From: Mesocentrotus franciscanus | Taxonomy: Eukaryota; Echinodermata; Echinoidea; Camarodonta; Strongylocentrotidae | Assembly (NCBI GenBank): GCA_037976565.1 | Contig: CP137669.1 | Location: 37,536,912 to 37,600,911 of the forward strand | DNA length: 64,000 bases | Reading direction: 5' to 3' | Shown here: piece after piece, positions 31,651-44,260 of the stretch | Position numbering within the stretch: position 1 is the stretch's first letter | How the letters are laid out: the number at the start of each line of letters is the position of its first letter | The notes under the pieces: model-generated | Databases searched by the model: none | Told to the model about the DNA's origin: nothing | Seen by the model: the letters and a program-made list of their open reading frames with translations, nothing else | Position numbers and translations under genes: made by a program

Positions 31651-33756
31651 ACTTGGAATTGTCTTTTTCAAGATCATTAACATTGAGAAAATAATATTGA
31701 GAACATTTCTTTAGGAGGTGAATAATGGACTATTGAGTTGATAGGTTATCAAGCTCTGTTTTTGGTTTGTCCCACTCGACTTTTACCTCATTGATTCGAT
31801 GGAACATAAACCTAACCTTTACGAATACCTGTATGTAGTGGCCACCCGTATTGCCTCCCTCTAGAAGGAAATATGTGTTGAAGAGCCTGCCTAAAAAGGC
31901 GACCTGTCTATAATGGCCACTCTATGTTTTCCCCTTGAGTGGCCTTAATATACAGGTTTGTCTGTATCTCGAACCCAGACATTAGCCCAAACCTACTACC
32001 CTTAATTTGATTTAGGACTAGGGATTTATAACCACTTTGAATAAATACGGAAAATGTTCCATCCTATGATCAAATCATAGACTTATAAAAATTAAGATAC
32101 CCTTATACCATGCTAAGACACGTAGGACCAATCGAACGTAGGACGCGATGGGACATAGAACTACAGAGGTAGTCCCATGTCCACCCTATTATATTTCGTT
32201 AAAGAGCATTCTTTTATTGGGTCATCTAGCCATTTTCAAACGGACATTTCTTTATTTTAATACTTCATGTACTTGTGGAACAAATAATGATAAAGAAGTG
32301 TTTTTGCAACGTCAATGAAAAGATTCTTCACCGAGAACTCTGCGGCTTGGAATGAACGAGGAGATGAAAATATCAAAACTATGACCCATATGAAAAATTA
32401 TTACGGCTGAATCATCGTATTTATCATACTTATCCATGTCGTGCTGCTTTCATCGGTCTATATAATTCAACCACATATATATATTTGGAGTCTGGTTGCT
32501 TAGACTGCTCAAAAAGGTGACATAAAGTACATATTTGGGGATTGGCGGGAATCGGTGTTATGGGCATTGTCTGCAGACGATTGAAGGCCAGACGATGGGA
32601 AATGCGCGCCAAAAAAAAAAAAAAAAACACCACATGAGGTACAAAATAACTTTCACTACACCTGTATAACGTTCGATGAGATTCTCTCAATTGCCATCTA
32701 CAACAATCACAAACAAAACGACAACTCCCCTTTCGAAAATAATACGTTGTTTTGTTTTGTCTTCTTTTTCAAAATGGAGTCAAAGTTTTTTTTATTTTTT
32801 TAGGATCTCCCTTTGAATCGTCCAATTTGTACATGTAAAATAAATTTGAGATTGGCCTTTCCAAAAGAAAACTCCTATTGTTTAGAGGAAGAAAAAAACC
32901 ACGCACCTATCATTTGCCAAAACCATTATCTCAGTATGATACCAGCTTTGTACAAGTTTACCACAAATCATGAGGTACAAATTCTTGATACCTGTGATTT
33001 GATTTTTTTTTTAAAGTAATTCGAAAAGAAGACCATCCATGTAAATTGATTCCATGGAGTTAAAAAACACCACAAAAACAACCTAAATGTGCACTAATGA
33101 TTATAGTTATTAGTGTAAAGATCAAGTCGTTAAACGTATTTCTTTTGATTGTTGTGAACATGATAATGTTGTAACAATGCTGATTAGTTTCGAAATTTGA
33201 CAAATTGCCAAAAGATGTTTATCTGCTAAATCTGAAAGTTTTGCTAGAAATGATGCGAATAGACAAAATTAATGTTGTCGTGCAACATTCGAAAGACTAA
33301 GGTTATATCGTGACAGGAGGTTATAAAAGATAACGCAAACAGCAAACTATTGTATAGAATTTTAGGATACACCACCGGATTTAGAACCAGCATAAAAAAG
33401 TATAATTTACAAAAAGAATTGAGAAAAAAATCCCGGAAAATCATGTCATTTCAGCAACATTAATTTGTAAATCACTGGTATCGAATTAGAAATAAACCAC
33501 GTTTGAATTTTATTTAGGGCTGCCCCCCCCCCCCCTCCTGCCCCCACTTCCGGCGCCACTGGTCAAAGGCACATTTATCCCAAGTCTCTATTATAGATTG
33601 TGTTCTTGGTTTATTGCTGGAGATTGTATTGACCATTGTACGCACTGCTATCCGCGATAGGGCGCCTTCTCCTCTACTTAAGTGCACTATTTCGGATAAA
33701 GGAAACTTTCAGAATGCGTTAGATAGTAAAAAGATCGAGCAAATACAGAGCTTTCT
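31651..33756. other. Intergenic, with a hAT-like terminal fragment near 33515-33561
   Basis: A poly-C stretch followed by CCGGCGCCACTG (ending 33561) looks like a leftover end of the CAGTGGCG-terminated hAT-like elements. The block at 31850-31940 has repeated GTGGCC motifs (TATAATGGCCACTC) of the style of a dispersed repeat. No exon candidate. Confidence 0.4.
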
Positions 33757-34298
33757 TTAAAGGTACTATGTCCCATTTGCAGGCCGAAAAAAAAAAAAAA
33801 TTCCAACGGCATTTGAATGACAATTTGAATGACAATACTAATTTAGAACTTCCCTCAAAACAAAAGGGCTTGAAAATGGCTTTTAGTAGAAGAATAACGA
33901 CCATTAGTTGTCGAATCGGCTTAAGTGATTGCAATCACCGAAGTAATAGTCTGATTTTCAGACCCTTTTACCGAAGGGTTGTACGTTTTGTGCTGCACAA
34001 AGATTCAATCAGTTTAATTTTGGCCATTACAAGTAGTGGGTTATTGATGTAGACAAATGCTCATGTACCTGTTACAGCTCATTTTATGTATGTTATTACC
34101 AAAGATAAAATATCAGTCAGTCACTCAATAGTGTCTGACAGTGAAGTCTAGAAGGTAAACGGGTTTCATTGCATAATTTGAATACTAGGACACTGCTAAT
34201 GTTTAAATTTCACAGATAGGACATACATGACATGTTCATAATTCCTGCAAAGTTCTACAGAATTGATGTTGGCTGCAAATGGGACATAGTATCTTTAA
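33757..34298 (-). mobile_element. TTAA-flanked MITE, copy 2
   Basis: Inverted relative to copy 1. It starts TTAAAGGTACTATGTCCCAT and ends GGGACATAGTATCTTTAA, with the shared internal GATTGCAATCAC segment. TTAA is present on both sides. No transposase. Confidence 0.85.
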
Positions 34299-36930
34299 GA
34301 TCGTAACGATAACACTTTACAATAAAATTTTCAACTGAATGAAATCAAATGCTGTGCCATCGAAGGGAATTTTTAAAAAAAATATCGCTGTTTTCCCTTT
34401 GCTGATAAAGATGGCATGGACGATCTGCCAATGACACAATAACCTTGTTTATTTATTAAGATTGAGTATTCGTTCGTCAACGGTAAGGGAAACCACATTT
34501 TTTCTGAAATGATACGAAAAGTACTTGTTATTCTGATCTCAATTCATCTTCTGGATTTCCACACTTGCACTTGACTTTCCTTTAAAAACTGTCACTTTGA
34601 TCGGTGAAAACCTTTCATTGTTTTAGTTGGAAAGCCATCAATGTACTTTTGCCACAATTTCCCTTCTAGTGATAAGTGCTCGTTGGAGAGGAAACAATCG
34701 AGATAATTGTCAAATCAGCTGGTTCCACCATTGTTTTAAAGAACACACTAACACAGAGTTTTTAAACCCAGAGCTTATATATGGGTCAAAACTCAAAATC
34801 TGATCGTGTGAATTATACGTCTTCTAGGGTGTAAATGACTCCTTATTTTTGGAAATTGTAAGAAAAGGAAAATTCCTGAAATGGTTTAGGAAAATGCATT
34901 TGGCAAAAGTATTTTGGGCCTATAATAAGGGGGAAATGAGGGAATTGTTTTTATGGATTTGGTGATCTGAAAATGCTAGAATAGAGCACTTCTCGTCAAT
35001 CTACAAAATTTATTTTTTTATTTGTGTGGATGTACGGTATATAGAATATACCAAGCTCTTTAGTTATTCTCTCCCTGAAATCCCTATATTTTATCCGGCC
35101 CTTTGATTGCTACACATTGAAACATATTTAAGACATGAGAACTAGAAATCTTGGCGGTACGATATATACAAAAAACATTCAAAATGACATAATATATTCA
35201 TAGTATCTTTGAAACTTCAAGTTATGTTTACAGCAATTTACACAATTTATTACAATATACAATGAGAGCAATATTACAAAATTTGATGTTGGGACATTAC
35301 TCGATCGTAAATTTTGCTAAGTGGAAAGATTCACCATTATCTTACCAAAATAATAAATAAGTAGATAGATTAATAAATATATAAATAAATAAATAAATAA
35401 ATGAATGAGTTAATAAATGAATGAATGAATAAATGAATAATTAAACAAATAGATAAATAAATGAATAGATCGATTTGCTCTCTAGCATTTGCCTTGTAAT
35501 TTCGAGTCCCAATATAAATTGCAGTTTTTAAATAGCGAATTTTAGATGGTTAGAAGATGTGTAATTCTCGTTACTTTGCTCCTTTTTGCGCCTCAATGAT
35601 TGCAGTGTAAACAAAACTTAACCTGGGAAGGTTCAGCATTTGAAAGAAATCTTAACTTTTTGTAACCTTGCTAAATTCTTTGACAATAGTCCTCCAAATA
35701 TTTGTTAATTTCACGCCCAATTGAAGAAGCGGTGAATAGAAATACAGTTAAAAATTTTCAAAATGTTCAAAATTTTCTCAAACCCACAGCTCTGTTGCAG
35801 TCATAGACGTGCGAGGTAGGGAGAGGGGCTGCATGGGATCCCCCTGAGGAATTTTAGAGTTCCAATATTGGAACACCATCAATATCATATTCGGACATCG
35901 AGATGCCCGAATATCCTCATACTTAGCTGCCCAGGCGCGGATCTAGGAATTATTTTGGAGGGGGGGGGGCACAATGAAAAAGGACAGAAGCGGCGCGTCA
36001 GCTCCGCGTTCCGCGCTTACGCAGACAGGGGGTGTTTGAGGGCCGATGTGGCCCCGTCAGCTGAAGAAAAGTTCAATTTTCAAACTTAATTCACGCAATT
36101 TGGTGTATACTTTTTGTCAACATTTTCGATATATTGGCTTTATTATTTCTCTACAGTTGAAAAGAAAGCTAGTGAAAATTTTACCGTCCTAAATCCCTGA
36201 CCACATCAGAAAACTAGGACTGAATTGTGGCTGGATTTGGAGTTTTCAAAATTGTATGTCATTTGACCGGTCCATAAGACTTAAAGCCCCACTGCACTAC
36301 TTATAGCTACTTGCGCCCTCTATATAACAAACAATGCCTAATCGGTGACCGTTGGTCCCCCACGGTCCCCTTTTTCTTATGTTAATTGAGAGCTGATTTG
36401 ATGAGATAACCACCTGTCAGTGGCCATGCAGGGAGGTCTAATCCCTCATGGCCAAACTACTGCAGATAGGCTTTGAGCTGAATCTACTCGAACGCAAGCG
36501 TTTTGAAACGCAACGGTACATGCGCGGTACACTATTTTTTGCTTGCCGATAGATCGATATCAAAACGCTTGCAAACGCTCACCCGCTCCAGACGAAATGA
36601 AAAAAGTTCAACTTTGAGAGCGTTTCCTTGCGCTTCTATTGCCGTCTGGAAACACTCAACCGCTAGCACTGCAGTGCGTTCGCGGTGCGATGATTGCCGA
36701 TATATCAATTATTTTCTGCCGCAACTCACCGCAAATTCATCGCATTTCAAGTTAAAATGTATCTAACTTTATTATAAAATGGGTGGAAGAATTCCAGCAA
36801 TGTGATTGGTCAATCGTTGAGCAGTACTTGCGGTGCGACAACTTAAACGTACCGCATCGCACTGCTAGTATGAACGAACCTTTACTTTTGCGCAACTTCC
36901 GGTACAGCAACGCTTAGCTGTTTATGATGA
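34299..36930. other. Intergenic, simple repeats and repeat fragments only
   Basis: A (TAAA/GAAT)n tract lies at 35345-35470. A GCGGATCTAGGAATTATTTT fragment near 35937 resembles the hAT-like termini. A block of repeated CGCAAGCG/AACGC motifs with mirrored ends (36480-36900) looks like another non-autonomous repeat. The open frames at 35868-36089 and 36503-36766 fall within these repeats. Confidence 0.4.
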
Positions 36931-37159
36931 CAGTGGCGTACTTACCCGGGGTGGGGGGTTCCCATGACAAGCATAATTGGGGAAATCAGGAAACAAAGGG
37001 GAGATTTGAGAAGAAAAGTGAACAATCTGGCAAAATGGGAACAAACATTTGGGTAAAATCGAGAAGGAAATAGGAAGAATTGGTAAGAAAAATATACGCC
37101 GGGAAGTCCGTGGCTTGCCGCGGCTGAAAGGTTTAGGGTTGCCTACGCGTATGCCACTG
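36931..37159. mobile_element. Second hAT-like MITE (229 bp)
   Basis: It begins CAGTGGCGTACTTACCC and ends TACGCGTATGCCACTG; the terminal CAGTGGC(G/A)TA segments are inverted repeats. Flanking octamers TATGATGA and GATGATGG agree at six of eight positions, fitting a decayed 8-bp target duplication. The interior is G- and A-rich and non-coding. Confidence 0.55.
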
Positions 37160-37758
37160 GATGATGGGCAGCACAGTACGAACACTCTTACCCAGGTTTC
37201 TCAAACTTTTTCTTTGACGGTCCAGATATGATTTCTATGACAGCTGTAAGGTCCGAAACATAGGATACAGTTCGCCTGAAAATTCTTATGGTCGATCGTA
37301 TACTTCAACTTAAGTAGAACAATGTACAATAATAATTGCTGGAAAGCCGAGCACGACTCAAACATTGCTCAATTTTGTTTCAGACTTAGACAATCTACTG
37401 TCTGCTAAAGTTTATATTAATGACATTTGTGCTTCCACTCGTTTAAATAGAGTTTCCTTTCATGGAACTTTCAAAATGCCTCTTACGTGGAATTTTATTT
37501 GGATAAATTAATTGCTGTGGGGAGACCAACGTCATACGAGTTGTTGCACAGATTATAAACTTTAAACTTTAAAATTTTGCGAAAAACAAGTAATACTTCA
37601 TTAAGGGAAAAGGGGTAAAACTATACATTTCTCAGCGGCGGATCAAGGATTTTTCAAAGGGGGCGGGGTGGTCGAAGCCAACGAGTGCGCGAAGCATACT
37701 GCAATCGCGCGTAAATACTAGCCCCTCTGGGTGGGGTCCAGGGGGAGAGCACAAAGAC

Positions 37759-37761
<3 letters not shown>

Positions 37762-37801
<40 letters not shown>

Positions 37802-37815
37802 AATATATATATATG
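37762..37815 (+). repeat. (AT)n microsatellite
   Basis: About 55 bases of nearly uninterrupted TA dinucleotides, with the potential to extrude as a hairpin. Confidence 0.95.
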
Positions 37816-37867
37816 AATTATTTAGTGGGGCTTATTTTGCTTTCCAATGGATCCATACAACATGGCA

Positions 37868-38165
37868 GAGCTTGGGGTCTGGCAGAGTCCCTGCCGGGGG
37901 TTCCGGTGCGGAGCACCAGGACGCTCTCGAGTTTTAGCAATTCAGAACCTTCAACATGACCGTCTTGAGCTATGGAAACTCACACTCTCTCCTAATGACA
38001 ATTTTATACAACAGCGGATTGTCTTGGGAACCAATTCCATCTTTACTAATGGGGTCCAGGGGTCCGCCTTAGGGCCCCTGGTGGGTTGCAGGGACAGTGC
38101 CCCCGCCAGGGATCCAGGAGTCGTAACACCGGAAGCTCTCGAGTTTTGGCAATTCAGAACTTTAT
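37868..38165 (+). repeat. Tandem direct repeat of a GC-rich unit
   Basis: Two copies, about 37868-37950 and 38046-38165, each run from a GGGGTC(C/T)GG...CCCTG/CCCC GC-rich part to GCTCTCGAGTTTTRGCAATT, with CAGAAC following. Separated by about 100 bp. Starts in the neighbourhood of a CAGCGGCGGATCAAGG hAT-like terminus (37635), so it may be the body of a larger degraded element. Confidence 0.6.
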
Positions 38166-38626
38166 ATAAATAGCCGTCGTGAGCATCATTGAGTTTTATG
38201 CCTTTCTCATACACTTTGGCGGGGAATCTTGTACATTGATGGGCAAGAATACAATAAATCTCTCAGAACAACTAAAGTTATTCTTTGAGGTTAGCTTCTA
38301 ACAACCACTCCGTAGACTTGTTATTATTTACACAATTTCTTGCTGTCTGCTGCCTCGGATTCACTGCTCTCACGCAAGGTGCTCGAATTACTTTATTTCA
38401 ATATCTGAACTGATGATATTGAATATAAAATTGAATTTTAAAGAAAGTTAAGTGTCCATATTTTCGCAATTCTAAAAACACGATGACTCGGGGCAACGGG
38501 ACACCCGAAAATCCTCATATTCGGGCAGCGTATATTTAGATGACGAAGACGAAGTAACATTTTTATTACAGTGAAAGAGTCTTCTTTTTTTGCTCACTCG
38601 CTTCGTTCGCTTGTACAGTTACATGT

Positions 38627-39003
38627 ATGGAAATAATAATAATAATAATAATAATAGCTAGTTCTTATATAGCGCTTTTCAGGACCGAAGGCCCTCTCAA
38701 AGCGCTTTACAGATATATATATTATTACCCCGGTCATCTGATTCAGGCTTACCCGCACACAATGTATGCACATTCTCTACTCCCTGGGGAGCATTCCAGC
38801 CAGGCGACATTATTACAAGCGCACACTTGCTAATCTAAGCACATTAGCTTTCGCATCCTACCGGGTACCCATTTAACACCTGGGTGGAGAGTGGCAAATG
38901 TAGATCAATGTCTTGCCAAAGGACATTAGTGCTGCGGTGGGACTTGAACCGCGGACCTTGTGATCCACAGTCCGGTGACATATCCACTCGACCACGACAC
39001 CTC
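38627..39003 (-). mobile_element. tRNA-derived SINE, reverse orientation, with (TAA)n tail
   Basis: Read on the minus strand, the head GTGTCGTGGTCGAGTGGATA (A box) and the CGGTTCAAGTCC B-box region match the SINE at 27545-27835. The body contains the GCGCTATATAAGAAC and AAGCGCTTT motifs, and it ends in a (TTA)n tail at 38635-38657. The size difference from the other copy is in the middle of the body. Confidence 0.7.
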
Positions 39004-39359
39004 TATAATTATGTTTAGGCGGGGGTGGGGGATTTGATTGCTTGGCCCAGGTGCTGTTCACACCTAAATACACCACTGCTTTCACACTCGACGCACGTGT
39101 AGTAGACTGTCAGAACCAACAGCTGTTGGTGATAATTAATGTGTGTAATATTGTTTCAACATACATTATGCAAATATGCAATTCACCCAAGACATTGTTC
39201 TGCTCTGTCGTATCTTTCCGAGGTGAACTTTTTTACCCTATGACATGTAGGTCAATTTTATCTCTTTAAAGATACTATTTGACATTGGACACGGTCGTGA
39301 AAGTAGTTTCATTGTTTTCAACAGCGACTTTGGATGTAAGAACAACCCCCCACCCCCAA

Positions 39360-39600
39360 ACAAAAAAATGGTATTGTATTGTATTTATTCAATCACGGTA
39401 GAACAGTCACAATCAGTCAAAAACAGACTGCTTTTCAGCGATGCCGTGCATATTGTTTAATAAAGGTAAATCTAACACAATATCATTAACAAACAAATAT
39501 AGAATAAATTAAAATATCTATTAAAAAATATTACATAAAAATGTAAAACAAAAAATCTAATTATATTCATCAAAATATCGAGAAAATAATAAGACTTCCA
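39360..39600 (-). mobile_element. Possible non-LTR retrotransposon 3' end
   Basis: TATTGTATTGTATTTATTCA followed by AT-rich sequence resembles the reverse-strand 3' end of the LINE relic at 39998-41365 (GGTATTTATTCAATAATCAT). No reverse transcriptase sequence is attached. Confidence 0.35.
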
Positions 39601-39997
39601 ATTTTACCCAGCCCCTTCCTCACCCCCTCCTCCCCCGGCCCCGCCATGAATAATAATCGGTAGAGCTGATTGACTTCACAAATCGAGGAAGCTTGTCCAT
39701 TCGTCGAATATATCAAGGTAATGAATTGAAAAGTATTATACTTGTGTAGAGATCACCATCCCTTTAATAGTTCGCATTAGGTTTATCAAGATAAATTATA
39801 CAGTCAATGTTGCGAAGAGATAATGTTCTTTTCTCAATAGGAATTTTAGAACAATTGAGAATGGGAAGCATCCATGCAACATTAACAAAATTGAAGAGAC
39901 TGCCTTTTCTCCAATGTGTTTCTATATAGTCTATCAATATTTAGAGAAGAATACAATAAAACTAAACTATACCAAGGATCGACTCTTAATATAATAA

Positions 39998-41365
39998 TAA
40001 TGGTATTTATTCAATAATCATCATCGCAGCTCGAGAGCTGAATTACAAATGATTTTACAATAAAAAGTACATGAACTTAATTAATTACAAATGGCGTAAA
40101 ACATAAACAAAATAATTCCTCATAATAATAATAGGAATATTACGTTAGAACAGGAAAAATGTATATATCCCAAATTAGGCTTGAAAGGGAAGTAGAAAAG
40201 GAGAAGCTGAGTTCTTAAATAATAATTAAGTATACATAATCAAGGTAAATGTTGTAGATTACAAAAATATTTCGAGGAAGTAACATATTGTATTGAAAGT
40301 GTGACGGTAACATATAATGCGAAGTGCTAGATTTTGTACTCATTAACTAAAGTTTTTCCTGCATTAAACCGTACAACAGAGCTGTAATCAAGATGAGGTT
40401 GGAAAAGTGTTTTAAAAAGCATTACAGCAGTATCAAGTCGTTTGAGACAGTACAGGGATTTCGTTGCTTTTGTTTTAAAGGTACTATGTCCCATTTGCAG
40501 GCCAAACAAATGAAAATGTTAAAATTTAATGGCATTAGGAAAATAATAATAATTTAGAACTTCTGTCAAAACGAAGGGCTTGAAAATGTCTTTTTGTAGG
40601 AAAATAACGACGATTAGTTGTCAAATCGACATAAGTGATTGCAATCACTTAAGTAAATAGTCTGATTTTCAGACCTTGTACCGAATGGTCGTATGTTTTG
40701 TGCTGCGCAAAGACTCAATCAGTTTAATTTTGGCCATTACAAGAAGTGGGTTATTGATGTAGACAAATGCTGCATGTACCTGTTACAGCTCATTTTATGT
40801 ATGTTATTACCAAAGAAAAAAAAGTCAGTCACTCATTAATGTCTGACAGTGAAGTCTAGCAAGTAAACGGGTTTCCTTGCATAATTTGAATACAAGGACA
40901 TTGCTAACGTTTAAATTTCACAGATAGGACATACATGACATATTCATGATTCCTGCAATGTTCTACAGAATTTGATGTTGGTTGAAAAAGGGACATAGTA
41001 TCTTTAACATATTTTTAAGTTTCCAACTGAGTGACGAACCCTGAATGACTCCAAGATAATTGCATTCTTAAATTCGATTGACTTGCTCACCACCAATTTG
41101 AACTTTCACATTTATAACTGATGATAGTTTACGATCGGATCCAAATGTAATAAATTCACAGTTCTTAGGATTCGACAACATTATTCATTGTACGTCAATC
41201 ACTTAGATATCCGTGATAAATCTTCATTGAGACGTGAACATATACATGTAAGTCATTTGTATTAACTGAAGAATAGCAAATACACGTATCATCAGCATAC
41301 ATTGAAATGGTACTGAACTGTATAACATTTGAGAAATCATTTATGAAAATAACAAATCAATTTAT
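39998..41365 (-). mobile_element. LINE reverse transcriptase relic with YADD motif, split by a MITE
   Basis: On the minus strand, about 41360-41020 translates to INDFSNVIQFSTISMYADDT, then CICYSSVNTND and, after frame breaks, ECNYLGV and SSLSWKLK. This is the palm region of a non-LTR reverse transcriptase with the catalytic Tyr-Ala-Asp-Asp. After the MITE inserted at 40475-41007, the thumb region continues as KATKSLYCLKRLDTAVMLFK and PHLDYSSVVRF. In-frame stops show that it is dead. The 3' UTR probably reaches the GGTATTTATTCAATAATCAT end near 39998. Confidence 0.7.
40475..41007 (-). mobile_element. TTAA-flanked MITE, copy 3, nested in the LINE relic
   Basis: TTAAAGGTACTATGTCCC at left and GGACATAGTATCTTTAA at right, with the common internal segments. 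It interrupts the reverse transcriptase frame between the palm and thumb, so it inserted after the LINE. Confidence 0.85.
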
Positions 41366-41388
41366 CTTTCTCTTCCCTCCCTCATTCC

Positions 41389-41389
<1 letters not shown>

Positions 41390-41422
<33 letters not shown>
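41390..41422 (+). repeat. (CT)n microsatellite
   Basis: A pure CTCTCT run of about 30 bases, flanked by CCCTCCCT-type sequence on both sides. Confidence 0.9.
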
Positions 41423-41426
<4 letters not shown>

Positions 41427-41429
41427 CCT

Positions 41430-43560
41430 TAAGTACATAATAGCCGCTATACGCAAACGAAATGCAAGTTAATTATTCCGATGCATAATTACCCGGTTAA
41501 CATGTTAGCTAGCGCAATAGCCTTCGGTCAATCTCTAAATTAAACAAGATGGTGTATAATTTACACAGAGTACCTGACATCTTGTTTATTTTAGTTCAAA
41601 CCATGACAGTGACGTACAAAGGTCATTTCTGACATTCTAACGGTCATACTTTGTCGAAAGAATGGACAATGGACAGATTAAGAGCGTACATGATTGTATC
41701 CGAACTGGGATGCGGAGTCGTGAGGTCGGTAACATTAAATTTGACCATCAATATCTTTACCTTGAATTCTTTTTTACCGGGCAAAATACAGCTGACTGGG
41801 AGTAACCCTGTACTTATACATAAATGTTACTACTGTCATCCCTACTATTTTTTTTTTTGCTGTAATTCTTCATGATAAGGTATTTGATTACAAACTGCAC
41901 CATGTGAGGTGATCAGCACTGAAGTTATAAAGTAATCCCAAAGAGATATCTCTTTGGTAATCCATATTCATTCGAGATTTTAAAATTAAAGGGATCGTTC
42001 AAAAGCCATTGCATTCCTCCCTCCTCCTCTCTCTCTCTCTCTCTCTCTCTCTGTCTATATTGTGAGGTTTTTCTCCCTTTCCTCTCTGTAGTGTATGGTG
42101 TGAGGGGAGGGGTTCATAATTTTCCACAGGTCATCGACGAATCGATTTACATACAATGTTCATTTTAATAATTGGCACCATGTAGCTCAAATATTAGTTT
42201 ATTCTACCGCTGTATATGAAATTGAATTATGTTAGTTGGATAAACCATTCATGTATACATTTCGAACTATTCGAGGTCAAATCTATGGAGTAGCGATGTG
42301 CTTACGCCCGTGTAGAAATAATCTAATTTTGATTCCAAATAGTTACTCCATTGTTAGAAACCATTTTATGCAAGGAAATAATCCGTCTTACCATTTGGAA
42401 AAGAGGAGATTGGTAATTTTATTAGTAACGTTGTTTATGTTATCGAGAAATCCATTACTCTGCTAAAATTTCGGTCATCTTCTTGATTTTCATATATTTC
42501 ATGAAGATTTTTATTTAAAAAAAATTGTGGTGTAAAAGTAAATGTACATCTCCAATAAAATCATGATTGTATACAAACAAGAGTAGCAAAAAAAAAAATT
42601 AAGAGAGATACAAAAAAACAGAGGGGCCTTTTTTTTTTATATCTTTCTTTATTTCTCTATGTTTTTTCCAAAATGTTCTTCACACAAAGTACTAAAACAT
42701 AAAAATATAGTGGTACTTTATTTGGGTGAAGGTGTTATCCAAAAATAGAAATAGAATCGCCTAGTCACGATTGTAAATGTCCAAAAAAGACTCAAAATTA
42801 AGTGCTTTATCACCCTCCAAAAAAGAAAAACACATATCAAATTATTACAGGTAACTCCTGCTAAAGTCGCTGTTCAATTTAAGCCGATTTAAGCCAATAT
42901 TTGCCTCGATTGCACAATCACAAAATGTTTTACCCCTTTAACGCTGTTTAAAATAAATATATCTTTATCACGATGGGACCATGTGACGTTCAAATTTCAA
43001 ATCAAATAAAGCACACCCTAAAACTGTGCATAAAGTGGTTTGTTCATGTGCATAATTATTATCACGGGGTCTAGATTTTTATTCCAATGTCCGTTATACG
43101 CACTTCTATACAGATCAGCTTATATACATACTAGAGGTGATATACAAAATGACAAACAGATAAAGTATGTGTATAGAATGATTACAAGAAGGAGATAATG
43201 AGTGCAAAGAGCACGAAACGTCGTCTTGCCAAACGTGAGGAAAACAAGAAAAAATATAGTTTCGAAGGTCGAGGAGTTATCATGCCCTATATTTCTTTCT
43301 TTGAGTGGATGTTAAGCAAATTTGATGAATTCTCGTCATTCCTATTTTATCAACAGTGCTCAAAATCGAAAATATTTGCGGTATAATAGACGTGGTTACG
43401 TTAAATTGATCAAAATGACGAAATACTGAAATCGATGGACGACCGAATCCAATTTTAGAGTACATGAAGGGGCGAGGAAGATTTGGGAAAATGACATTTA
43501 GATAGATGGAATGACAGGGAAGACGAGAAGCAATATTGAACAAATGAATAAAGGAGAGTG

Positions 43561-43603
<43 letters not shown>

Positions 43604-44260
43604 GAGAGAGAGAGAGAGAGAGAAGAAAAAAGGGGGGTACACTGACTATGGACGCTTAAACTTGCTACGTAAAAATTCCCAACATTTTGCTCTGCATAGT
43701 TTTTCTCTGACTGGGTGATATTCTATATTCAGTGATTAATAATTATGTATGCATGAAATTAATGTGCATATTTGAAAAGATTATATAGAAATCAATCAAA
43801 TTAAATCTAATAAAATCAAATCAATTACTGATAATAATTTTCCATTCCAGTATTTACAGAAATTTGACAAAATGAAGATAAAATAGCCATATCTCGGTTT
43901 ATCAAGCAATGCTCGGGGAACTCACTAAAGAGCGGAGACCTACATATACACGCATTTCGAAGTTGTCTATTCCACTTCAAAAGTTTAATCTTTTATTCTT
44001 TTTTTTTGACAGAGGTAAGCAAACAGTGACCTGTGAAGTACAAAATTAAAGTACAAGTGGAGGAAAAGAAAAGATTCAACATTTATTTTGAGTGTAGCGA
44101 TAAGAGAAATGGCTGTGAGTCAGCCATTGTTCTCGAAAGGGTATAGAAGATAAGAGTTAATATAAGATGATTGGTAAAGAGCGTGAAAGCACAAGTAATG
44201 TCGCATGTCTATGACAAGGGGGTGATGACGGAAGAGAGTTGGTCTAGTGGTTGGCCCTTA
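41430..44260. other. Intergenic, microsatellites only
   Basis: Includes (TC)n at 42023-42052, a (TG)n run joined to (AG)n at 43558-43622, and a perfect 20-base palindrome at 41938-41957. Small open frames (41651-41875, 42236-42466, 43198-43386) have no domain or splice context. Confidence 0.45.
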
